From Tangfeifania diversioriginum (GTDB lineage Bacteria > Bacteroidota > Bacteroidia > Bacteroidales > Prolixibacteraceae), in assembly GCA_945873105.1 (NCBI GenBank), contig CAMCBW010000024.1, positions 19,796 through 83,795 of the forward strand: a stretch of DNA of 64,000 nt, in the 5' to 3' direction. The notes under the pieces are model-generated. The model worked only from the letters and a program-made list of their open reading frames with translations, had not been told where the DNA came from and did no database searches. The position numbers and the translations under genes were made by a program. This document shows positions 18,044 to 26,328 of the stretch, piece after piece. Positions within the stretch are counted from its first letter, which is position 1; the number at the start of each line of letters is the position of its first letter.

Positions 18044-19024
18044 CTACTGGTAGTTAATACCGGCAATTTTTCGGATTTGATCCAAACAATCAGACAACAA
18101 TAGTGAGCTTTGGTGACTCATGACGGCACTCTCCAGTCGATTTTCCCCCAGACATTTCATGACCTCCGCTGCCTCCATTTTTAATCCACACGAAGATTGC
18201 TCATAGTGGATTGTTTTGACTGGTTCTCCGGGGAGCAGAATCTCCAGCCATTGGTCAAGGGTGCTCGTTCGTCTGAGTCTCAGGGCCCCTTTTTCACAAT
18301 AAATATCAGTTCCAACTCCGACGGCCGAGAAAAATGAGGCAAAGATTGTCGCGGTCTTACCACCATTGAATAGCATCGATGCAGTAACAGACTGATCGAT
18401 GCCCAAATCGGTAAGGTCTGCAAAAGCCTCTGTCTGTATTGGTTCTCCCATGAACCAAAGTGCATCAAACAAAGGATACAATCCAATATCCAGTAAAGCT
18501 CCGCCTCCAAGTTTCGGATTGAAAAGTCTTCTGCTCACATCATAAGGCGACCTGTTGAAACCAAACCAGCCATGCAGGTGCCTGATCTCGCCCAACAGGC
18601 CAGATTCGATGATTCTACGGGCTTCCTGGTAAGAGGGCTGATGGGGAGTCATAAATGCTTCCATAAGAAATACCTTCTCGACCCTTGCCGTTTCAACCAT
18701 ATCTGCTACCTCTAAACTGCTCATACCAAAAGCTTTTTCACACAAAACCGCCTTCTTGTGCCTCAGGCAAAGTTTGGTATGCTCGGCATGAAAAACATGG
18801 GGTGACGCGATGTAGATGACATCGATATCAGGATCCAACACCAGGGCCTCATAACTACCATAGGAGCGTTCTATGCCATGTGTTTCGGCAAAGGCAGCAG
18901 CCCTTGGCAGATCTCTTGAACCCACGGCCATTACCCTGGCTGTTTCAAGATCTTTAAGTTCTGTTACGAATTTTCCTGCTATATTCCCTGGTGCAAGGAT
19001 ACCCCAGTTGTAGATTTTGGCCAT
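18044..19024 (-). CDS. Gfo/Idh/MocA-family oxidoreductase
   Basis: A 326-residue dehydrogenase starting at the ATG at 19024 (MAKIYNWGILAPGNIAGKF, the Rossmann entry). The longer frame to 19105 runs through a terminator and a repeat and is not credible. The NAD(P) fold has GILAPGNIA, then IYIASPHVFHAEH. The usual EKP is here EKA (VLCEKAFG); the Lys is kept. The C-terminal domain retains GGGALLDIGLYP. It is likely a trans-1,2-dihydrobenzene-1,2-diol-dehydrogenase-like or sugar dehydrogenase in the cytoplasm; the substrate is unknown. It is the second such enzyme in the window, and it is diverged from the one at 6017. Confidence 0.87.
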   Translation of the reverse strand: MAKIYNWGILAPGNIAGKFVTELKDLETARVMAVGSRDLPRAAAFAETHGIERSYGSYEALVLDPDIDVIYIASPHVFHAEHTKLCLRHKKAVLCEKAFGMSSLEVADMVETARVEKVFLMEAFMTPHQPSYQEARRIIESGLLGEIRHLHGWFGFNRSPYDVSRRLFNPKLGGGALLDIGLYPLFDALWFMGEPIQTEAFADLTDLGIDQSVTASMLFNGGKTATIFASFFSAVGVGTDIYCEKGALRLRRTSTLDQWLEILLPGEPVKTIHYEQSSCGLKMEAAEVMKCLGENRLESAVMSHQSSLLLSDCLDQIRKIAGINYQ

Positions 19025-19030
19025 GGTGGA

Positions 19031-19073
19031 AAGTAATAAAAGTGAACTAAAGTGACTAAAGTTAATAAAGTTA
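19031..19073. repeat. AAGTGAACTAAAGTGACTAA repeat
   Basis: Tandem nine-base units lie just upstream of the oxidoreductase start at 19024. Read on the transcribed minus strand the unit is ACTTTAGTCACTTTAG, the same orientation relative to the start codon as at 5976-6004 and 22244-22289. Confidence 0.75.
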
Positions 19074-19086
19074 GGGACTCCAAAAT

Positions 19087-19131
19087 AAAATGACCAGAGT
19101 GTCAACCTATTTTCGTCACTCTGGTCATTTT
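19087..19131 (-). terminator. Intrinsic terminator of the alpha/beta hydrolase gene
   Basis: A perfect 15-bp inverted repeat (AAAATGACCAGAGTG at 19087-19101 and its complement at 19117-19131) follows the stop of the gene at 19147-20055. On the minus strand it ends in CATTTTATTTTGG, a T-rich tail. Confidence 0.8.
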
Positions 19132-19146
19132 GGTTCTTTTTAAGCC

Positions 19147-20055
19147 CTATTTAAGGGAGGACTGTTCAAACGGCTTTGGTTTGAACAAGTTGTACAAGAA
19201 TGTTTTAGCTGTAACGGTTTGTGCAGGTCTCTTCACGACAAATTTCTCCGCAAAGTTTGATTGCTTGACCTCCTTGATCAGTTCATTCCGTTTCTGGGTG
19301 ATGATCGAGTCTGTTTTGGGAATCCAGAAATTCATGCTTACAAATCTTTCGTAAACATTTTTGTGCTGGGCAAGTAACCATTCATAAACATTTTGTTCAG
19401 AATAGACATGGTGTATATCGTGACCCTCCCCTTTCAATACTGAAAATTTGGGTCGTGAACCCATCTCCTGCATTGCCTCAACCATCTCGGTCGATCTGTT
19501 CAGTTTTACCTTACGGTCTTTGTCACCATGAAATACCCAGGTGGGGACATCCTTGATCGTTTCCGCCATGTCAGGTTTTCCGCCCCCGCACAATGGCATA
19601 ATGGCAGCGAAATACTGGGGATACCTTGAAGCAAGGCTCCAGGTACCGAAACCACCAAGACTCATTCCTGTGAGGTAAACACGGGAAGGATCCACGTTAT
19701 ATTTTTCAAGGATCTCCTTGTAAAAAGACTCGAACCAGTCGCCATACACCCAGTTCCTGTTGGAAGGACATTGGGGAGAGATCACGATGGCATCCACCTG
19801 CATGCCACGATCCAAATAAAAGGGTGGACCATATTTTTTCAGACGATCCAAATTATTTCCCTTGCAAGAACTACCGTGAAGGTAAATAATTACAGGCCAA
19901 TCCTTTCCAATCGATTCCTTGTACCCATTGGGAAGATAAGCCAAATAGGGATAGGTTTTTGATTTCTCCTTTACCTGTTGTGGGTTTGCTCCAAAGGCAT
20001 TAACTTCCAGCAGAAGTATACACCCAAGAATCAAAGTCAACATTTTACCAACCAT
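19147..20055 (-). CDS. Secreted alpha/beta hydrolase (esterase/PHB-depolymerase-like)
   Basis: A 302-residue protein with a signal peptide (about 1-23). The alpha/beta-hydrolase core shows the oxyanion strand WPVIIYLHGSSCKGNN, the nucleophile elbow GMSLGGFG (Ser about 132), an acidic residue in VFHGDKDRKV and His in GEGHDIHHV, a complete triad. The sequence resembles single-domain carbohydrate esterases and prolyl-oligopeptidase-like hydrolases annotated in Bacteroidota polysaccharide loci. After the fold come about 60 extra residues rich in Lys and Phe. It probably acts in the periplasm on ester-linked glycan decorations; the specificity is inferred. Its own terminator lies downstream. Confidence 0.82.
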   Translation of the reverse strand: MVGKMLTLILGCILLLEVNAFGANPQQVKEKSKTYPYLAYLPNGYKESIGKDWPVIIYLHGSSCKGNNLDRLKKYGPPFYLDRGMQVDAIVISPQCPSNRNWVYGDWFESFYKEILEKYNVDPSRVYLTGMSLGGFGTWSLASRYPQYFAAIMPLCGGGKPDMAETIKDVPTWVFHGDKDRKVKLNRSTEMVEAMQEMGSRPKFSVLKGEGHDIHHVYSEQNVYEWLLAQHKNVYERFVSMNFWIPKTDSIITQKRNELIKEVKQSNFAEKFVVKRPAQTVTAKTFLYNLFKPKPFEQSSLK

Positions 20056-20229
20056 ACTATCCGTTTTAATTCAAAATCTATACAAAAATAGTTTTTCTCC
20101 CTAAAAAATCGGGACTTAAACACTTTTTAACGTTTTGTAACGTTTTAATTTTAACCAGATTAATGAAATTTCAGTTTTTTGCGTGCTATAATCAACTGAT
20201 TTTGAACCAGTGTTAACCAACTCAATCCA

Positions 20230-21060
20230 CTAAATCAATCCGCTTTCCTGCAACAAGGTTTTCATTTCCAACTGGACTTCCAATGCCGCTTCTCCGGCTT
20301 TTTCTGCAAAGTCAGCGGCAGCGGATGCATAGAGAATTGCCCTGGAAGAGTTCACCAACAGTCCACACTGCTTGTTCATCCCATACCTTGCAACCTCACT
20401 CAAACTGCCACCCTGGGCTCCAACACCAGGTACCAACAGGAAGTGCTCCGGAACAATTTTCCTTATTCCTTCCAGTGCTTCAGCTTTTGTTGCACCCACA
20501 ACGTACATCATGTTTTCGGAATTGGCCCATTTTTGGGAGGTACGAAGAACTTTTTCAAAGAGTTTTTCCCCTTGCTGGTCTTCCACAAATTGAAAGTCAA
20601 AGGCCCCTTTGTTGGAGGTCAATGCCAGCAGAATCACCCATTTGCCGGAGTATCCCAAAAACGGGGTGACAGAGTCTTCCCCCATATAGGGAGCAATAGT
20701 GACCGCATCGAAATGATAAGTTTCGAAAAAAGTACGGGCATACATGGCTGAAGTATTGCCGATATCACCTCGTTTGGCATCGGCTATGATGAAAATTTCA
20801 GGATAACGTTCACGAAGGTACTGAACTGTTTTTTCCAGACTGTTCCATCCATTCAATCCGTTTGACTCATAAAAGGCAAGATTGGGTTTGTAGGCGACCG
20901 TGTATGGTGCGGTTGCATCAATGATCTTCTGGTTAAAGTAGAAGATAGGGTCTGAAGTGTCCTTTAAAAATTCAGGAATTTTTTGGATGTCTGAATCCAG
21001 TCCTACACAGAGAAAGGACTGTTTTAGCTTGATTTGTTCGAATAGCTGGGACTTGTTCAT
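20230..21060 (-). CDS. pyrF: Orotidine 5'-phosphate decarboxylase
   Basis: From the ATG at 21060 the product is 276 residues; two further upstream codons begin with TTG and are unlikely to be used. The catalytic Lys/Asp cluster is [11 protein letters not shown] (D94, K96, D99), the pattern of the longer, type 2 OMP decarboxylases, and VPGVGAQGG near the C-terminus binds phosphate. It converts OMP to UMP, the last step of pyrimidine synthesis, in the cytoplasm. It is the last gene of purM-prfA-pyrF, an order seen across Bacteroidota. An inverted ATTACGA repeat separates it from prfA. Confidence 0.94.
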   Translation of the reverse strand: MNKSQLFEQIKLKQSFLCVGLDSDIQKIPEFLKDTSDPIFYFNQKIIDATAPYTVAYKPNLAFYESNGLNGWNSLEKTVQYLRERYPEIFIIADAKRGDIGNTSAMYARTFFETYHFDAVTIAPYMGEDSVTPFLGYSGKWVILLALTSNKGAFDFQFVEDQQGEKLFEKVLRTSQKWANSENMMYVVGATKAEALEGIRKIVPEHFLLVPGVGAQGGSLSEVARYGMNKQCGLLVNSSRAILYASAAADFAEKAGEAALEVQLEMKTLLQESGLI

Positions 21061-21125
21061 AATCAATTACGAATTACGAATTACGAATTACGATGCCGAA
21101 TCACCATCGTCATTCGTAATTTTTA
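21061..21125. repeat. ATTACGA repeat hairpin between prfA and pyrF
   Basis: About four direct copies of AATTACG (ATTACGAATTACGAATTACG) are followed 20 bases later by the reverse complement CGTCATTCGTAATTT. It sits immediately upstream of the pyrF start and would lie within an operon mRNA. Confidence 0.75.
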
Positions 21126-21127
21126 TA

Positions 21128-22213
21128 TTATAGTTCTGTTTCCTTCAATCGTTCTACATTTTCCTCGTACCGCAACTTCTCAATGATTTCAATGATGTCA
21201 CCATCCATAATTGCGGGCAGGTTGTACATGGTCAAACCTATCCTATGGTCAGTCATGCGGCCTTGCGGATAGTTGTAGGTGCGGATCTTGGCCGAACGGT
21301 CGCCGGTGGAGACCATCGTTTTGCGTTTGGAAGCGATCTCATCGAGGTATTTCTGGTGTTCCATGTTGTAGATCCTGGTTCGTAGTTCGGACATGGCCTT
21401 GGCCAGGTTCTTGATCTGTGATTTTTCATCCTGACAGGTTACGACAATCCCGGTAGGGATATGGGTCAAACGAATGGCCGAATAGGTGGTATTGACACTC
21501 TGGCCACCCGGACCAGAGGAACAATAGGTATCCTTGCGGATATCACTCTCCCTCAAGTCGATGTCAAACTCTTCTGCTTCGGGCAAAACTGCCACAGTAG
21601 AGGCCGAAGTATGAATTCTTCCCTGGGTTTCGGTCTGAGGAACCCGTTGAACCCGGTGGACACCAGATTCATACTTGAGAATACCATAGACATCCTTCCC
21701 CGAAATTTTCGCCACAAGCTCCTTGTATCCTCCCGAAGTTCCCTCCGAGGTATTGGTGACCTCAAGTTTCCATCCCATTCTATCGCAGAATTTGGAATAC
21801 ATACGGAATAGATCACCGGCAAAAATGGCAGCTTCATCTCCCCCTGTGCCACCCCTGATCTCCAGGATGGCATTCTTACTATCTTCAGGATCAGCCGGAA
21901 CCAGCAGCATTTTGATCTCATCTTCAAAGGCGGTCACTTTTTGTGATCCCTCCTCCAGCTCTTCCCTGGCCATGTCGCGCAAATCTTCATCTGTTTCATT
22001 TTCCAGAATCTCCTTTGCATCTGCAATGTTTTGAAGATAGTTCCTGTAGCGTGTAAATGATTGAACCAAAGCATCCAGTTGTTTGTACTCCTGGTTAAGT
22101 TTGACATACCGCTTCATGTCTTTCATGACATCCGGATCAGAAATTTGCTGGCCAACTTCATCAAACCGTATTTTGATTCCTTCGTATTTGTCTAGAAGTG
22201 AGTTATCTGACAT
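21128..22213 (-). CDS. prfA: Peptide chain release factor 1
   Basis: A 361-residue class I release factor. The stop-codon recognition tripeptide of the RF1 type is PQT (192-194, PxT pattern in RVPQTETQGR), and the peptidyl-tRNA hydrolysis motif is GGQ at 236-238 (SSGPGGQSVNTT). The N-terminal helical domain and the codon-recognition superdomain are complete, so the protein should read UAA and UAG on the ribosome. It lies between purM and pyrF, with repeat-rich spacers of about 60-80 bases on both sides, so co-transcription is likely but not certain. Confidence 0.95.
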   Translation of the reverse strand: MSDNSLLDKYEGIKIRFDEVGQQISDPDVMKDMKRYVKLNQEYKQLDALVQSFTRYRNYLQNIADAKEILENETDEDLRDMAREELEEGSQKVTAFEDEIKMLLVPADPEDSKNAILEIRGGTGGDEAAIFAGDLFRMYSKFCDRMGWKLEVTNTSEGTSGGYKELVAKISGKDVYGILKYESGVHRVQRVPQTETQGRIHTSASTVAVLPEAEEFDIDLRESDIRKDTYCSSGPGGQSVNTTYSAIRLTHIPTGIVVTCQDEKSQIKNLAKAMSELRTRIYNMEHQKYLDEIASKRKTMVSTGDRSAKIRTYNYPQGRMTDHRIGLTMYNLPAIMDGDIIEIIEKLRYEENVERLKETEL

Positions 22214-22243
22214 ATAAATATTTTAAAATTAATTTTTGTGGGT

Positions 22244-22289
22244 AAAAGTGACTAAAGTGAACTAAAGTGCCTAAAATGCCTAAAGTTAA
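22244..22289. repeat. AAGTGACTAAAGTGAACTAA repeat between purM and prfA
   Basis: Tandem nine-base units of the ACTTTAGTC family, read on the minus strand as ACTTTAGTTCACTTTAGTC, lie about 30 bases upstream of the prfA start. No inverted partner is visible here. Confidence 0.75.
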
Positions 22290-22294
22290 AGGAG

Positions 22295-23464
22295 CTAATA
22301 TTCGAAGGTGCCGAAAGGACTCTGGATGGTGACTTTTTTGCCATTGAACGGTTCGACATGACCAATGATCCTTGCTTCGATTCCGAAAGAGCGGGAAACA
22401 GCCAGGATGCTATCTGCCACTGATTGATCGACATAGAGTTCAAAACGATGGCCCATGTTGAACACCTTGTACATTTCGTGCCAGTCGGTTCCGCTTTGCT
22501 CCTGTATAACCCTGAAAAGTTCGGGAATTTCGAACATGTTGTTTTTAACTATATGTACATCTTCAACAAAATGAAGCACTTTGGTCTGTGCACCCCCTGA
22601 ACAATGTATCATCCCGTAGAGATTGCCCCGAAAACTATCCAATACTTTTTTGACGATTGGTGCATAGGTACGTGTTGGGGCAAGGACCATTTTGCCGGCA
22701 TCTATTCCGATGGGCGCCACCAGATCTGTCAGCTTAAGTTTACCCGAATAAACAAGCTCTTCTGGCAAGGAGTTGTCATAACTTTCAGGGTATTTTGCTG
22801 CCAGATATTTTGAGAAGACATCATGTCTGGCAGAAGTAAGTCCGTTGCTTCCCATACCGCCATTGTAAGCAGATTCATAGGTTGATTGACCGGAGGATGC
22901 AAGGCCAATGATCACATTGCCAGGGCTAATCCGATCAGCACTAATCACCTCTGCGCGTTTCATACGACAGGTCACCGTTGAGTCAACAATAATGGTACGG
23001 ACCAGATCTCCCACATCAGCGGTTTCACCACCGGTTGGATAGATCGAGATGCCCAGCGCGCGCATCTCACTGCAAAAATCTTCAGTACCCTGAATGATCG
23101 CGGAGAGAACATCCCCAGGGATCAGTTGTTTGTTTCGTCCAATGGTAGAGGAGAGCAGGATATTTTCAGTAGCACCCACACAAATCAAATCATCCAGGTT
23201 CATAACAACTGCATCCTGAGCGATGCCCTTCCACACGGAAAGATCGCCGGTCTCCTTCCAATAGAGGTAGGCCAGGGCGGATTTGGTGCCGGCCCCATCG
23301 GCGTGCATTACATTGCAGAAATGGGGATCTCCACCTAGGATATCTGGCACAATTTTGCAAAAAGCTTTGGGAAAAAGGCCTTTGTCAATGTTTCTGATTG
23401 CCTGGTGTACATCTTCCTTCGATGCCGAAACACCTCTGCGTAGGTATCTTTGGTTGCTATCCAT
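22295..23464 (-). CDS. purM: Phosphoribosylformylglycinamidine cyclo-ligase (AIR synthase)
   Basis: From the ATG at 23464 the product is 389 residues. The longer frame to 23515 adds a Cys/Lys-rich stretch read through a promoter-like region and is rejected. Features are the N-terminal RYLRRGVSAS, MHADGAGTKSALA (metal/ATP site), VVMNLDDLICVGA, YPTGGETADVGD and GHRFELYV near the end. It is the longer Bacteroidota form of PurM and makes aminoimidazole ribotide in purine synthesis. It is first in the purM-prfA-pyrF group. A TACTTTTG -7 element lies only a few bases before the start, so the mRNA leader would be almost absent. Confidence 0.9.
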   Translation of the reverse strand: MDSNQRYLRRGVSASKEDVHQAIRNIDKGLFPKAFCKIVPDILGGDPHFCNVMHADGAGTKSALAYLYWKETGDLSVWKGIAQDAVVMNLDDLICVGATENILLSSTIGRNKQLIPGDVLSAIIQGTEDFCSEMRALGISIYPTGGETADVGDLVRTIIVDSTVTCRMKRAEVISADRISPGNVIIGLASSGQSTYESAYNGGMGSNGLTSARHDVFSKYLAAKYPESYDNSLPEELVYSGKLKLTDLVAPIGIDAGKMVLAPTRTYAPIVKKVLDSFRGNLYGMIHCSGGAQTKVLHFVEDVHIVKNNMFEIPELFRVIQEQSGTDWHEMYKVFNMGHRFELYVDQSVADSILAVSRSFGIEARIIGHVEPFNGKKVTIQSPFGTFEY

Positions 23465-23472
23465 AACGGGTG

Positions 23473-23480
23473 CAAAAGTA
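23473..23480 (-). promoter_or_regulatory. Candidate -7 promoter element for purM
   Basis: The minus strand reads TACTTTTGCACC, a match to the Bacteroidota -7 consensus TAnnTTTG, eight bases before the purM ATG. I did not find a well-placed -33 TTG. If used, transcription would start at or next to the start codon. Confidence 0.45.
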
Positions 23481-23514
23481 CAAATTTTTCCCTTGCGGGA
23501 AAAACACAAGGGCA

Positions 23515-23712
23515 AAGGTTAAAGGATAAAGGATAAAGTATAAAGGTTAAAGTTGAGAGCGCTCTAATCTTGAAAACTTTAATTGGTCAATGCTTTGTTT
23601 AGACTTACCGCAATCCTCCTCCCGCCATTCCTACTTTATCAATTATACTTTATCCTTTATACTTTAACCTTTATCCTTTATCCTTTATCCTTTATCCTTT
23701 ATCCTTTGCCCT
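23515..23712. repeat. Large inverted element of AAAGGATA-type repeats
   Basis: The left arm (23515-23556) contains AAGGTTAAAGGATAAAGGAT and further AAAGTATA units. The right arm (23641-23712) carries the opposite strand, CTTTATCC and TTTAACC units repeated about nine times. A spacer of roughly 85 bases lies between. The whole 200-base element occupies the gap between the PorE-like gene end and the purM promoter and could fold into one long hairpin. Confidence 0.8.
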
Positions 23713-23721
23713 TATAACTTC

Positions 23722-25713
23722 TCATTCCTTAAACTTCTCCCTGTACTCTGATGAAGTAACCTTGAACTCGGTGCGTCTGTTGTACTGGTGACATATTTCG
23801 CGTTCCTCCTCCTTTTTCAAAGCCTCAATGAACTGGCAGGAAAGAACTTGACCTTTTTGAAGAAATGAGCTAATCTTTACCATTTTGACATCAACTGTTT
23901 TTGGTGCTTTCTCCCCATAACCTTTGGCCGTCAACCTACCCTGCTGAATCCCCCTGGAAATCAGGTAATCCACCACAGATTGCGCCCGCTTCTGGGATAA
24001 GACAATGTTGTCCTGATCATTGCCCCTGCAATCGGTATGTGCCATCAACTCAATGGCTACTGTAGGATTTTCTTTCAGGAGGTAAACCAGGGTATCCAGG
24101 GATGCAATGGACTGTGGCAGGAGGTCCCACTTTCCAAGTTCATAAAAGATGTTATCCACAGTAATTGGCTGGTCAACAGGAGTTAATTCCATTCTCACCG
24201 TAAAGGCCTTGCCCTGTTCCAAACCGATGGTTGAGATCGATGCCTTGGCATTGAGAAAGCCTTTTTTAAAAGCTGTGACCAGGTATTCAACACCAGACTT
24301 TAACTGAAACCGAAAGGAGGCATTTTCGGCTTTCATTCTAAGCATGGTACCATCCGTACCGATCAGCCTGACAGAGGCCCCTTCAATCTGCTCTGCTGTC
24401 TCCTTGTTGTATAGTTTCCCTTCTACCCCAAAATTTTTGGGTGGAAGTAAGAAGGAGTAGATATCATCTCCCTTGCTTCCTTCGCGAAAGCTTGAAAATA
24501 GACCTTTCTCTTCCCCAGGATAAAAAAATATGGCAAAATCATCCCCCTCAGAATTGATGGGAACTCCCATGTTGTCAATGGTCCATTTTTTATCACCGTC
24601 CGGTTTGGCTCTGAAAATATCCAAACCACCTAATCCAACATGGGAATCGGAGGAGAAATATAGCTCACCATTGTCGCGAATAAAGGGAAACATCTCATTT
24701 CCGGCAGTATTGATTTCCGGCCCAAGATTCACTGGCTCACTCCACTGGTTCTCTCCGCTCTTTTTTGCCATCCAGATATCATTTCCACCAAATCCACCTC
24801 GTCTGTTGGATGCGAAATACAAGGTCTCGCTATCCATTGAAAGAGAAGGATGGGCAGTTAGCAAGCTATCCTTTCCGATGTTAACGACCGCTGCTTTGCT
24901 CCAGGTTCCGCTGAGTAGTGTTGATTCATATACAGCAACTTTCGCATTCACACCCTTTTCGGACATGGTGCGGGTAAAAAAAATGGTATTGCCACTTTTA
25001 TCGAAGCAGGATGCACCCTCCTCATCAATGGTATTAACCATCATTGTCTCGTCCAATCGCTTGGGTAAATCCCACTTCTTCTTCTCCGCATTGAATACCG
25101 AACGGTAGATATCGGCATTGTACTCACCTGTCACTTGATTCTTCTTTTTCCCCGTGGCATCTTCCCTGGACGATGTAAAGACCAGCTCAGTTTCAATTAA
25201 GCCGGGATAGGTACCGGCATAGTCTGACCAGCGGGAATTGATCTCTTTCAGGTTCTCTATTTTGTAGAATGATATTTTTTTAAGCAATTCCTGAGCAGTC
25301 TGACAGGAGCTAATACCATTGGTTGCACGCTCATCTTTTGGATTGACAGCAAGAAATTTTTGGTAATTTTTAATTGCCTCATCATATTTTGCGTTGGCTC
25401 TCAGTACTTCTGCATACCGAAGAAGAATACTATGGTCGGAGGGATCCTTGTAAATTGCACTCTTGAAATAACTCTCAGCCTGGCGGTATTGACCCAGCTT
25501 GTAAAATGCCTCGGCAATCTTCAATTGGATCGCAGCCTTCTCTTCGCGTCCCTTTGTTTTGACATAAACTTTGCGATAAGCTGCGATGCTCTTGAAATAT
25601 TCTCCATTGTCGAAGGTGGTGGCGGCCATCCGTGTTTGTCGGGACACAGTACATCCATCGCTTAGCACAAGCAATAGAACCAGGGTCAAAATATTTCCAA
25701 AACTGCGGAGCAT
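23722..25713 (-). CDS. OmpA-family lipoprotein with TPR, PD40 propeller and CRD domains (PorE-like)
   Basis: A 663-residue lipoprotein (lipobox LSDGC, Cys21). In order: TPR-type helices (about 25-150), a PD40/WD40-like propeller (about 160-400; repeats such as SLSMDSETLYFASNRRGGFGG and ELYFSSDSHVGLGGLDI), a carboxypeptidase-regulatory-like domain (about 430-510), and a C-terminal OmpA peptidoglycan-binding domain (about 530-650; MAHTDCRGNDQDN, SQKRAQSVVDYL). This four-part architecture and length match PorE of the type IX secretion system, which links the periplasmic ring to peptidoglycan. Paralogues with the same layout are frequent in Bacteroidota, so orthology to PorE is inferred, not shown. 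No other T9SS gene is in the window. Confidence 0.85.
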   Translation of the reverse strand: MLRSFGNILTLVLLLVLSDGCTVSRQTRMAATTFDNGEYFKSIAAYRKVYVKTKGREEKAAIQLKIAEAFYKLGQYRQAESYFKSAIYKDPSDHSILLRYAEVLRANAKYDEAIKNYQKFLAVNPKDERATNGISSCQTAQELLKKISFYKIENLKEINSRWSDYAGTYPGLIETELVFTSSREDATGKKKNQVTGEYNADIYRSVFNAEKKKWDLPKRLDETMMVNTIDEEGASCFDKSGNTIFFTRTMSEKGVNAKVAVYESTLLSGTWSKAAVVNIGKDSLLTAHPSLSMDSETLYFASNRRGGFGGNDIWMAKKSGENQWSEPVNLGPEINTAGNEMFPFIRDNGELYFSSDSHVGLGGLDIFRAKPDGDKKWTIDNMGVPINSEGDDFAIFFYPGEEKGLFSSFREGSKGDDIYSFLLPPKNFGVEGKLYNKETAEQIEGASVRLIGTDGTMLRMKAENASFRFQLKSGVEYLVTAFKKGFLNAKASISTIGLEQGKAFTVRMELTPVDQPITVDNIFYELGKWDLLPQSIASLDTLVYLLKENPTVAIELMAHTDCRGNDQDNIVLSQKRAQSVVDYLISRGIQQGRLTAKGYGEKAPKTVDVKMVKISSFLQKGQVLSCQFIEALKKEEEREICHQYNRRTEFKVTSSEYREKFKE

Positions 25714-25833
25714 CCTGCTAAAAATGATCAGTTATTACCTAAAATGGTCTCCTGCTTTGCAATATTAGGTTGCTATCAGCAAGAATATCCGACAAATATA
25801 GAGTAAAAGGCAGAAAATTCCTGCGGAAAGCGG

Positions 25834-25841
25834 TATCTTTG
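25834..25841 (+). promoter_or_regulatory. Candidate -7 promoter element of the cyclophilin gene
   Basis: GGTATCTTTGCA contains TATCTTTG, a perfect TAnnTTTG, 20 bases before the start codon at 25862, leaving a leader of roughly 14 bases. No clear -33 TTG at the expected spacing. Confidence 0.5.
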
Positions 25842-25861
25842 CAAAAACAAAAAATCAAATT

Positions 25862-26299
25862 ATGTTACAAGCAGAGATTCATACAGCTAAGGGGGTAATG
25901 AAAGTAAATTTCTACGAAGAGGATGCTCCTGGAACAGTGGCAAATTTTGTCAAACTTTCCAAAATGGGTTTTTATGATGGTCTTACCTTTCACAGGGTGA
26001 TCCCGGATTTTGTGATACAGGGTGGTTGTCCAAAAGGTACAGGTGCTGGTGGACCAGGTTACACCATCAAATGTGAACTTGATGGCGAAAATCAGTACCA
26101 CGACCGCGGTGTTTTGTCGATGGCCCATGCCGGCAGAAATACGGGCGGTTCTCAATTTTTTATCTGCCACAGCAGAAAAAACACCGCACACCTCGACCGT
26201 AACCATACCTGTTTTGGTAAAGTATACGAAGGAGTTGAAGTGATCGATGCCATTCGTGGAGGAGACAAAATTGAAAAGATTGTGATTATTGGGGAATAA
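25862..26299 (+). CDS. Cyclophilin-type peptidyl-prolyl isomerase
   Basis: A 145-residue single-domain cyclophilin with no signal peptide, so cytoplasmic. The active-site Arg is in [13 protein letters not shown] (about residue 43), followed by the family patterns [17 protein letters not shown] and [17 protein letters not shown]. It speeds cis-trans isomerisation at prolines during protein folding. It is followed 29 bases later by prfC on the same strand, so the two may be co-transcribed from the -7 element at 25834. Confidence 0.93.
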   Translation: MLQAEIHTAKGVMKVNFYEEDAPGTVANFVKLSKMGFYDGLTFHRVIPDFVIQGGCPKGTGAGGPGYTIKCELDGENQYHDRGVLSMAHAGRNTGGSQFFICHSRKNTAHLDRNHTCFGKVYEGVEVIDAIRGGDKIEKIVIIGE

Positions 26300-26328
26300 G
26301 CCTCAAATTTGCTCGCTAATTTGATACA

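Noticed and set aside
23515..23712. CRISPR array
   Set aside because: The units are 7-9 bases with no spacers of uniform length, and the two halves are inverted. No cas gene is present.
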